Shown: positions 55,161 through 64,000 of the stretch, one piece after another
How positions within the stretch are numbered: position 1 is the stretch's first letter
Layout: each line of letters begins with the position of its first letter
From: Petunia secreta
Taxonomy: Eukaryota > Streptophyta > Magnoliopsida > Solanales > Solanaceae
Assembly (NCBI GenBank): GCA_029990175.1
Contig: JARKIP010000010.1
Coordinates: 48,726,001-48,790,000, forward strand
Direction of reading: 5' to 3'
DNA: 64,000 nucleotides
Made by a program: the position numbers and the translations under genes
Notes under the pieces: generated by a model
What the model was told of the DNA's origin: nothing
The model's database searches: none
Seen by the model: only the letters and a program-made list of their open reading frames with translations

Positions 55161-55794
55161 TCCTTGAACTATATCATACCTCTAGCCAACGAAGATCGAA
55201 CTGTAATCTTCCCATTAAAAGATTCATTGTTGGTCAGGAATGTCTTTAAGTGATCCTCAACGTTACTCTTAAAAATAGCATGACCAACGTCTTCATACTC
55301 ACATAATTTTAGCATAAAATTAATAAAATGAATCACAATGATAGTAAATCACATTAAAGGAAAAATAGAAATGTTCGGAACATGTTTATGATGAGGTTCT
55401 GAACGACAATAACAATCATTTGGAACATCACGTCATGTGTTCAGAACGACAGCTACCAGCCTTAATGCTGATGTTGGGAACATAAGCCTGTCGTGTAGAA
55501 CATCAACATAGTTGTTCCACACAATCACGAGTTTCAATTCAACTATCACCTGGTCTTCCTCCAGTTTCAATCCAGATGTTCCTTCAGTTTCCTTCTCTTC
55601 ACCTGCTTCTTCTTCAACATTTCCACCCGCATTATTTACAGCTTTCCCATCTATTTTAACTCATTTTACACGATCCTTCAGAAAGTTGCTTTTTAAAATT
55701 ACATCATCCGCCTCTCTTCTACTTCTTTTACTACTTCTTGGACTCTCCCCTGTCTTATCTGCTTCCCCCTCTACTCCTTCTCCTTTTTCTCTAC

Positions 55795-56307
55795 TTAAAT
55801 CATCAGCTTCTTCATTTTTTTTCCACCATCTTCCTCTTCCTTTTCACGATCACCATCTTCCTCTCCAGTCTTCAAAAAATCGCTTTTTAACAGTTCATCA
55901 ATACCGGCGTCATCTAAATCCACCCTTCTTTCACCCTCATCTGCAGCCCTCTCCAAATCCTCTCCACCTTTACTTAAATCGTAACTTCGTGCTGGACTTT
56001 GGCTTTCCTCTTGTTTATCACCTTTGTTTCTTGGACCTACTACTTCTCCTTGGCTATCGTCACTCTCCATAACTAATTTTATTTTAGTTGTTCTAGTTGT
56101 TCTTGGGCGTTTAGGAGTATGTTCTAAATCTGTAGGAGTACGTTCCGAATCTGAAGTAGTAGGCTTCTCAGATTTCTTCTTCGGCGAAGGGCCCTTTCTT
56201 TTAGAAATTGCCTTCTTGGGAGTCTTTGTGGGCTTTTTCTTCTGCTCATCTTCATCTTTCAATGTTAAGTTTCTCAGTCTTAAATGTACTATTTTTCTGC
56301 AAAGCAA
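55795..56307 (-). CDS. Element E Ulp1 gene, N-terminal basic and acidic region
   Basis: Open minus-strand frame of about 170 codons: Lys-rich start (KKKPTKTPKKAISKRKGPSP, possible nuclear localisation signal), Ser/Thr-Pro repeats (TSDSERTPTDLEHTPKRPR), then acidic runs. It lies at the 5' side of the DUF1985 exons, separated by motif-bearing DNA (55330-55520). Whether it is part of the same transcript is inferred from position and strand. Confidence 0.5.
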   Translation of the reverse strand: MLCRKIVHLRLRNLTLKDEDEQKKKPTKTPKKAISKRKGPSPKKKSEKPTTSDSERTPTDLEHTPKRPRTTRTTKIKLVMESDDSQGEVVGPRNKGDKQEESQSPARSYDLSKGGEDLERAADEGERRVDLDDAGIDELLKSDFLKTGEEDGDREKEEEDGGKKMKKLMI

Positions 56308-57000
56308 AACAATGGGGGATACAAAATTTAGTTACAGAAAATCACGAACATCCAATGAGATGTTTAGAACGTCATATAAACTGTTGTGAAGCTACTATGA
56401 TGTTTGGAACATCAAGACACATAACAGCAATAACTTCAATTTGCAACTAAATAAAGCAGTGTTGGTTCACAAAAAACCCCACAAACTGTCACAATTTAAC
56501 CAAAAAATGTAAAAAGCCTAAAAATTTTAGTTGAACATCAAAAATCCCCTTTGTAGTTCGGAACTACTTTACACATTAAAACACATAATGCCATTCAATT
56601 TCAACACAATATTACACCTTTTGTACAAAAACAAACACCCATCGTTAATCACTATCAACGAAAATTTTTTTTAAAAAAAACCTAGGTGATTTACAGCACA
56701 GTTTAAATGATCATGACATTTTTTACCTTTTATATTTAATACTTTGTTGTATTGCTGATCGGATTCCTTGAAAAACTACAGAGACGTTGAGAGTATTTGG
56801 TTGAGATTTGGCGTGCAAGAGGAGATGAAGTGAAGGAAGATGAAGAAGCCACGCAGGGGGGGAGATTATGTTATGTTGTTCCCAATGTTTGAAATGATTA
56901 TATGTATGTTTTAAGAAAAATCCTCAAATTTTAAAAATGTTAATTGGATCCCTAATTAGTCTTATCAGCTTTAGAAAAAAAAAAAAGGAAAAGAAAAGAC
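56308..57000 (-). other. Right end of element E, promoter side of the Ulp1 gene
   Basis: Non-coding. The last dispersed motifs are GTTTGGAACATCAAG (56402) and TAGTTCGGAACTAC (56560), the latter a longer palindrome. An A-run at 56978-56990 follows. No inverted copy of the left end was found. Confidence 0.4.
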
Positions 57001-59690
57001 GAGGCCCTTTTCTGTAAAAAAAAATTTGAGGAGTTCCTGAACGCTCATTCTCACTCCTAAGTTCTTATCCTAAATATCCACGTCTAAAACGATATTGAAT
57101 CATTAGGCTGATTGCATGTCTTTTCCATAAAAGTGGCTATCTTTGGAACATGTATAAGATGGAGTCTATTGTTAAGCATCAAAATATTTGATCTCGGTTC
57201 AAAATAGGAGTTCCTATTTATGTGATTCTACATTTTATAATGAAACATAATTAAGAATGGTATTTTCTATATATTAGACATGTTGTTTAATTTTAAAAAT
57301 TTCTACTGTTAGTGAATAATGATAATACTTGATTTACTTTCCAGATAGTTGATTGTTTGAGGATTTGAAGATCGACGGTGATAACAAAAATATAATATAT
57401 ATGACCAAATCATTGAATACAAGATTAACTTTCTTCTCTGTTGGATCGTTGCAGTCAAGTAGTGTTTTAACCTCATCAATACAATACTGCAAATGGATGG
57501 ACATCACCACTTATGTTTATTTACTTTTTTAAATTTATCATCACCCTTTCTTTACATCATTGATGGATCAAATTGTTTATACATTTTGATACAATATTTT
57601 CAGCAAGATTTGTAGGCAATTATTGCAGCAATGGAGAGACTTTAAATAAGCACTGCTTCGAAGAAAAGACAAATCCTATTATAATGTGGAAGGATCTCAT
57701 AAGTTCTCTCCTTAAGATAGGTTGAAGATGTTTATAAAAGACTATGGCTGGGTGAAGAAATGTTTTTGTATTTGAGATAGTTTTTCAATGAGAAAGCAAA
57801 TAATTGGGATGATAAACCTAAGATCGAAGATCCATAGTTTATCAAGACTTAGTTGTGGAAGAGTTTATTTGCTTATTTATCCACGTCCGGCCAAAGATTT
57901 GGTTAATTATTTGTTCTATCATGGTAAACTATTTAGAACTGGTCGTTCTTTTAATATCCTAACTCTGTTGTTAGCCCATAATTCTCACAAAAACTATTGT
58001 TGCACTTCCAACAAGATATTACGATATGGTTGGAGTTTGATCACTACAAAGCAACACAAGGAAATACATGCAAATGAATCCCCGATAAGAAATTATAATG
58101 TGAGATTCGACCATGTAAAATATTTGTATCTCTTGAAATCATTACAAATATATATTCTATCAAACTAATTTGAGGAATTTCTCAATTATCAAAATATAAT
58201 TATAATCCACAATACTTTTCACTCAGGCTTCGGATCTATTAATTTTTCATTTGATTGTGGACTGTATATTTATAATTTTTCTATCCATTACTTCTTGTTT
58301 AATTCTCCTCTAAGGTGTTTTTGCCAGATATTGCTATGTTGTTTTATGAGGTTGCTTAGGCTATTAAGGACTTTGTTTCCATTTTCAATAATAGGGTCGA
58401 TAAAGAATGGTAAGAATATCATTAAGGGAAAAGAATTAGCTAAAGTGTATCCTAAACTAAATCCATGAAAAAGTTTACCTTTGAGGCCTGATCATGAGCA
58501 AATTGTATGATCATTTTTAGTGTTATAGAAAAAGCGCCAAAAACCAGAGCTGCATCAATTAGTAAAGGATTCTGATCTAGGTCGAAACTGTAACCAAATT
58601 CATTGCATCAATTGCACAACTAATGTATTCTTTCACATAATGAAATGCAACATAAGGATATAAGAATAATGAAAAAGAATAATGAACTACATTGAATTAT
58701 GTCATTATATGTGGTAAAGTTTTCTTCTTACTGCCTATTATTTGTGGACACTGCCATTTTCTTCTAGCTAAGCTATATAACCTCATGAAATTGAAGAATA
58801 GTGCAGGGCAATATATAAAATAACAAAAACATGAGATACATTAGTCTAAGGCTCCTCTTAGAAATAGTTAGATAGAGATTAGATATACTGAGAATATTTG
58901 GGTTCAAATTTATGATACCTTCAAATTTCTGTACAAACTGACATAGGATATACGTGAAATACACACGCAAAGTGCGTACCCAAAAATTAGTATTGATCTG
59001 TGTCTGAAGAATGCTTGCGTACACCCAAGTTGCTTCACAATCAGTAATTTATGTGTTTTCACGTGAACTGAGCCTTTATATCCGGGGGATTTACAAAAAT
59101 AAGATTTTTTCAGTGCTAGTATTTAATTTTTGGTGCCGGTTAAAAAGCTATTTAACTTTTACTCTCTCCTGGTGGATCACCAAGGGAATTTTCTGGACAA
59201 AGAGCCACTTTAAACGCACTATTACTATTTTCATGTACATGTGGGCGCATCTTTACAGAAGCTGCTCACTTTACCTATCTTCAGACTATTAAGGTTGAAA
59301 TTCAAGCCAAACCAAGCTAACTTTGGCCCCTTGTGGTCTGAAGTTGAAATATTTTATTAGTTGTTTTCTTTTTTGACTTTTTTTTGCTCAACTTCAAACT
59401 AAATTTGATTTTAAAGTGCCTAACTTCTCATTTTTTGCATTTTCAGACAGAAAAAGTTAAGTATAGTGAACTTCAGTCTACGGGCTGGAGGCAAATACAT
59501 AACATCAATCCTGATGGTTTGTAAGCGTGCGACGAGGCTCGCAAATAGTTTCCCTTTAAAAGGCTGAAATTAAAGGAAATGGATAAAATAGACTGCTTAG
59601 TAAAACTTAAACTAATTTTTGGTCAGATTCTGGGATTCAGTTGAAAAAGTTTATAGATAATATTTAGGAATTTTTACAGAAAAGTACAAT
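57001..59690. other. AT-rich region, no gene supported
   Basis: A plus-strand frame of 126 codons (57788-58168) has no recognisable domain, biased composition and no neighbouring exons; not called. No repeats were recognised. Confidence 0.4.
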
Positions 59691-59944
59691 TTTTAGAACT
59701 TAATTACCAAACATAGCAACATTTTAGCAAAATAACCCTATATAGAGGAAAACACAAGTTAATTACAAACATAGCAATATTTTTCCATAACATACCAAAC
59801 CCTTACATTCGTCCTCATATTTCCCCCACTATCACTTTTGGTCCTCCCATTTCCCCCTATCTTACTTTTCCTCCCACCATTTCTCCAAATTTCACTTTTA
59901 CTCCTCTCATTTCCCCAATTTTACTTTTTCTCATCCCATCTTAA

Positions 59945-60213
59945 CTGTATCTCGTTGTATCTCGATGTTTCTCAACTACCAATTGTCTCGTATCCCATTG
60001 TATCTCAACTACCAGCCACCTCGTATCTAACCGTATCTCGCCTACCAACAACATCGTATCTCATTGTATCTCAACTACCAACCACATCGTATCTCGTTGT
60101 ATCTCACCGTATCTCAACTACCAATCACCTCGTATCTAATCGTATCTCGCCTACCAACCACATCGTATCTCATTGTATCTCACTATATCTCAACTACCAA
60201 CCACCTAGTTATT
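59945..60213. repeat. 'GTATCTC' tandem repeat array
   Basis: Some 18 GTATCTC/GTATCTAA units spaced by 10-25 bp and often followed by AACTACCAACCACCTC or GCCTACCAACCACATC. Upstream from 59830, ACTTTT(A/G)(C/G)TCCTCCCATTTCCCC is repeated several times. The open frames across it are periodic artefacts. Confidence 0.8.
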
Positions 60214-63134
60214 GACACCCAATTTTATCCCTCCGTTTTTTGCAGTTTGGCTATATTTAATTACACTTGATAATAGTATTTTTTTCAAATAAAATTGCAT
60301 TATAACCAGCATTTATGGACATAATACTATTATTAATCCTCTATTTATATTATCCCTCGCTTAATTGCGACTATATTGCATAATTGCATCATTTAGGCTA
60401 TTTTCTAAAATACGTATGCTATTTGTGTAGTTTAATGCATTACAATATCGTTTAATAATTATATGTGGCTACTTATATTTAATTAGTATTATATTTGAGT
60501 TCATCTATATTTAATTGTGATTAAATATATTTATTTATAATTATTTATAAATTTCTATTTTTATGCTAATTATTTATATTTACAAGTATTTTTAAATACT
60601 AGCCAAGTCGTTAATTTACAACTATTTCTACTGCATCTAGTCCACGTCATCATATTTTGTCCACATATGCACCACATAAGTCCCACCTAAGCTTATACCT
60701 CACTATACACACTTATACTACACGCATATAACCTATTCAAGATCGATGGTACAACCCCCCAATGCGCCGTAACTCCCTCTACACATCAGCATACACATTT
60801 GCATATGTATGTGCCTACATGGCAAGATCTAGACCCTCTATTCATTTAATCCAAGGGACGAAATTATTTCTTTCCTTTTACATCTATACACACACACTCC
60901 CACACCCGAAACCCTAAATCATTTTTCCCCTCTCCCTCACCCCTTATCAGCCGACGCCTCCATCACACTCTCTCTCCCCATTTCTTCTCTTCCACGTCCA
61001 AATACGCCATATCTCGACCGTGACTCCGTCATTCTCTCCACCATTCACGCCATCTGCTCGACCCTCTCTCTCCCTTGTCGTTTTCACACGGAAAGAGGGA
61101 AACGAATCCCTCCTATCTCGCTTTCTATAGAAACCGAAAAGGAAGAGAAGGGATCAAAGGAATATCATCAAATCCGAGCACAGATGAAGCAAAGAATCAT
61201 GGAAATCTCAACGTTTACACATGAACAAGGCAAGTAATTAATGATTCAAACTTGGAAATGTTGAAAACGGGCAGATTTGAGGGCGACTCGACCCGGTTTT
61301 GTCAATCTTGACCCGATCTGGAAACTTCTTTCCTTTTTATTTTATTTCTTCTACTGTTTTTCACTCATTGAGTTTTCATAGAAGTAACATGTTATTAGCC
61401 TGATTAAATTTCATGTTTGGTGTGATTATTACCTTTAGGCTATTTCAAATTGAATTGAGTATGCGAGTCGTGATGAATGCTCGACTATACGTAATTCGTG
61501 TATCAAACTCATGATTAGTCTAGTTGAGCCTCGAATCATTGCTGAATCGTTTGGAATGTTTTAGCGTGAAATTAAGTGTCGAATATGACACTCGCCTAAC
61601 TGAATTTGCACTAGTTTAACTGAGTCGAGAAGCGACTGTTTGGCAGTGATTCCTATTGCTTAGGCTTTTATACATATGCAATGTCTGCCCGTTTAGTTAC
61701 TTTGTTGTTAAAAGTTCTTGCCTTGGACTTGAAATAGTCACTGTGCATATAGAGTTATAAATTCAATAACTAAGGACTCTTTGCAATGTATACATACACG
61801 CATATATCATCTGGTTGAATTCTGAAATGATAGACGAGATTAGCAAAGTCAACATGTTCAAATCAGAATTTTGAAAAGATTTCTATCAAATCACTTTTCT
61901 TATTTTAAAGATATTTGTACTGATATTTAGAGGCTAGTTTTATTGTAAGAATGTATTATTGCCAATATACACCTTAATTTCAGAACTGAATGTGGTCCGT
62001 TTTAGTTGTATAATTACTTATTGTAATATTCCCTTAATCTCTCAAACTGACAGCTTGATTTACCCTAGTTTCCTTTTAAAGAAATTACTGATTTTACTTT
62101 CCCTTTTCGGGGGAGATTTTGAAATTCAAATAGCCTATCCCAACTACTATATAAACAGGCAACTCTCTTCACCTTTGAGATAACTTCACAGGCTGTCTCT
62201 ACATTCTGTAAGCACCTCTCATATTAGCCTTACTCTCTCACGTTTGCTTGGGTTCACTGGTTACAAACTGGGATGAAGTTCATCTCTATTGCTGCTGTTC
62301 CTGAGTTCTAAATCTGCCTCTGGTCTTTGAAATCTAGTATCATTACTTGTTGCTAAGGTATAAACTTGTATTAAATGAATGACACTCAAAGATAGACAGT
62401 CTTTACCTCATACTTTTCTGGTTCTGCGATCTGCATGAAACTGTTTGTATGCGTCTGTTGCTTGGGCTTTCCTTTGGCCACTCTCTAACCCTTCTTACAC
62501 AAAAAACAGGATGGCCAAAAGGCCATACCATAATTGATATTATTACAGGTTTATATGAGCGTCCGAATGTTTGTTCGCAGTGTTTGAAAAGGGCTTTTGA
62601 CAGCATAAACTAGCCTTGAGAAAGGCTGGACAAAGAAGTGTGTTATGAAATATACAAGGCATTCCTTCCCTTTTTTTCTGTTTAGTTTATAAACGTGTCC
62701 TCTAGACCCACTTATTTGTTGCATTGAATAGGATCCCCTGTTTGTATGTTAAAGCACCACAAGGTGCAAAACATTCAAGGTAAAACAGGGCAGCAGTGGC
62801 TTAAGAGCAGCTGTGGCACTACTAAGTGTTAAAATGGCTATACAGGAGCCAATCTCTACCTTCCTCTTAATCTTTGTGCACGTCTGAATGTTTAACTCAT
62901 ATCGAGTTTATTTTTATAAAATGTAGAATCTGAGTGTTGAAACTGAATAGGACAGGTTATAAAATTAAATTGCATCAAGGGGCTATTTTCTGTAAAATTT
63001 CAGAAAAGGGCTAAAATCGTCATCCACTATGAAATTTAGACTATTTGTGCAAAACTGATTTTCTAGAAAATTGCAGCAGCGTTTACTGTTTAAAGCTGAA
63101 AGCTGAAAGTATATTACGCTATTTGCGCGACTCT
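60214..63134 (+). other. Possible long LTR or leader of another retroelement
   Basis: Begins TGACACCCAATTTTATCCC, a start I associate with plant gypsy LTRs. A pyrimidine-rich, CCCTAAAT-bearing stretch (60895-61130), a possible donor (GGCAAGTAATT, 61229) and long AT-rich DNA follow. No matching second LTR, primer site or coding region lies in the window, so it may instead be a host leader and intron. Confidence 0.25.
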
Positions 63135-63520
63135 GGAAGCTAAATGATTTTTAGAAAAGGCTAAAAGTACAATTTGTATTTAAAACTAGCCTACTTTTCA
63201 AGTTTAAAGTCTGCGGACACTTTAGAACATTGTTGCTTTTGGAATCTGAAAATTTAAATAGAATTCTGTGTTTTTTCTTTTAAACTTCTTCAAGTTAATT
63301 AATGACTTGTGAGGAGTTTCGAGCTTTGGAAGCTAAATGATTTTTAGAAAAGGCTAAAAGTGCAATTTGTATTTAAAACTAGCCTACTTTTCAAGTTTAA
63401 AGTCTGCGGACACTTTAGAACATTGTTGCTTTTGCAATCTGAAAATTTAAATAGAATTCTGTGTTTTTTCTTTTAAACTTCTTCAAGTTAATTAATGACT
63501 TGTGAGGAGTTTCGAGCTTT
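63135..63520. repeat. Recent 193-bp tandem duplication
   Basis: 63135-63327 and 63328-63520 are the same sequence starting GGAAGCTAAATGATTTTTAG, with two differences (A/G near 63169/63362 and G/C near 63242/63435). Confidence 0.92.
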
Positions 63521-64000
63521 GGAGGTCACGTCGTGAAAACTATATACTATTTTCTTTATTAAATTTGTAAATTAATCTTTTGATTCTATATTACTTGCTA
63601 ATCACATTAGTTAATATTTTTTAAATGTCATACTCATTCCTTAAAAGCGTCTACCATTATTTGTTTACTAATTTATATAGTAAATTGATATCTATCGTTT
63701 ACTTAATTTAAATATATTATTACATTAATATCTGTTTAACATGTTTAATTAGATATCACTTTATATGTATAATAATTTTAAATATATCCTCTTTACTTTA
63801 AACCAAACTATTTTTAAACGCGACCTCTCACTAAAAGACGCCATCGAAGTTAAAGGTACGTGACCAATAACATCATAATGTCATCCTTCCGTGGCGCACA
63901 TTTTTTATACTATATGTTTCTTCCTTGTTTGTCACTTAAAATTTAACTTTTGTCAATTTAATGATAAGATAGATGACAATGTTGGTTAATTAATTATTGT
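63521..64000. other. AT-rich, no feature recognised
   Basis: No gene or repeat recognised up to the window end. Confidence 0.4.

Larger units (their letters stand above)
37430..57000. mobile_element. Element E: large MULE (VANDAL/Kaonashi-like) with transposase, DUF1985-Ulp1 gene and small cargo genes
   Basis: Inferred as one element because a MuDR-type transposase gene (plus, left) and a DUF1985-Ulp1 gene (minus, right) face each other, and because the same GATGTTCNGAACATC-type motif is scattered from about 37855 to 56570 and not seen elsewhere. Plant MULEs carrying ULP-like genes are known (Kaonashi), and VANDAL MULEs carry accessory genes; assignment to either is by analogy. No terminal inverted repeats or target duplication could be found, so the ends are approximate. 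Without the nested element F it would be about 13.8 kb. Confidence 0.6.

Noticed and set aside
55512..56072. Plus-strand Ser/Leu/Pro-rich 186-codon frame
   Set aside because: Antisense shadow of the acidic N-terminal region of the Ulp1 gene, no domain.
37855..56575. The GTTCNGAAC motif as a heat-shock element
   Set aside because: Heat-shock elements need nTTCnnGAAn; here TTC and GAA are separated by one base, so the spacing is wrong.
37430..57000. Terminal inverted repeats for element E
   Set aside because: I compared the left (37400-37640) and right (56700-57060) ends in inverted orientation by eye and found no convincing match; the element may belong to a TIR-less class or its ends lie elsewhere.
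57788..58168. 126-codon plus-strand frame
   Set aside because: No domain, no recognisable relatives from sequence, surrounded by non-coding AT-rich DNA.
59838..60270. Leu/Pro/Tyr-rich frames (LYLNYQPPSY-like repeats)
   Set aside because: Products of the GTATCTC tandem array in two frames.

Overview
This is plant nuclear DNA. It shows AT-rich spacers, plant Ty1/copia and Ty3/gypsy lineages (including a Tat-type element with a second RNase H and an antisense gene), MITEs, a SINE-like repeat, MULE genes and GT-AG introns with short exons. The repeat families suggest an asterid eudicot, most likely Solanaceae, but this is an inference. I see no rRNA, tRNA or CRISPR. Most of the window is nested transposable elements; the only clear host gene is a GT31 galactosyltransferase-like gene (20115-21005, minus).

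Layout. 1-3711: 3' part of Tat element A, with a spliced antisense gene and LTR. 3712-9078: non-autonomous gypsy-like element C (minus), with GC-rich palindromes. 9079-9510: unique or SINE-like flank. 9511-14331: very young, intact Ty1/copia element D. 14332-20110: mostly non-coding, with two possible exons, a SINE and degenerate repeats. 20115-21152: GT31 gene and its promoter. 21599-22132: Tourist-like MITE. 22672-23740: MULE-like non-autonomous repeat. 24326-35113: complete but broken Tat element B, with a 5-bp target duplication, gag-pol on plus and a multi-exon antisense gene on minus.

About 37.4-57 kb is the most interesting region: a large MULE (E) with a decayed MuDR-type transposase gene (plus, 38281-46659) and, converging from the right end, a DUF1985 plus Ulp1-protease gene (minus, about 56307-52243). 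Between them lie an 87-aa coiled-coil gene, a GRF zinc-finger/transmembrane gene, a pair of small paralogous genes and a 52-bp satellite in a higher-order array. A near-palindromic motif (GATGTTCNGAACATC and variants) is scattered through introns, leaders and spacers of this region and I do not see it outside. The gene set and motif resemble the VANDAL/Kaonashi class of MULEs, some of which encode anti-silencing proteins that recognise short motifs in their own non-coding DNA. A 5.8-kb non-autonomous LTR element (F, 39780-45569) splits the transposase catalytic core.

57-64 kb is AT-rich and non-coding, with a 'gtatctc' tandem repeat, a possible long LTR starting near 60214 and a recent 193-bp tandem duplication.

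The elements show several ages by eye: D LTRs differ at 1 of 201 positions, F at about 11 of 1317, B at about 15 of 554 plus a 3-nt indel; A, C and the MULE genes are more decayed. Only D looks able to encode a complete set of retrotransposition proteins.
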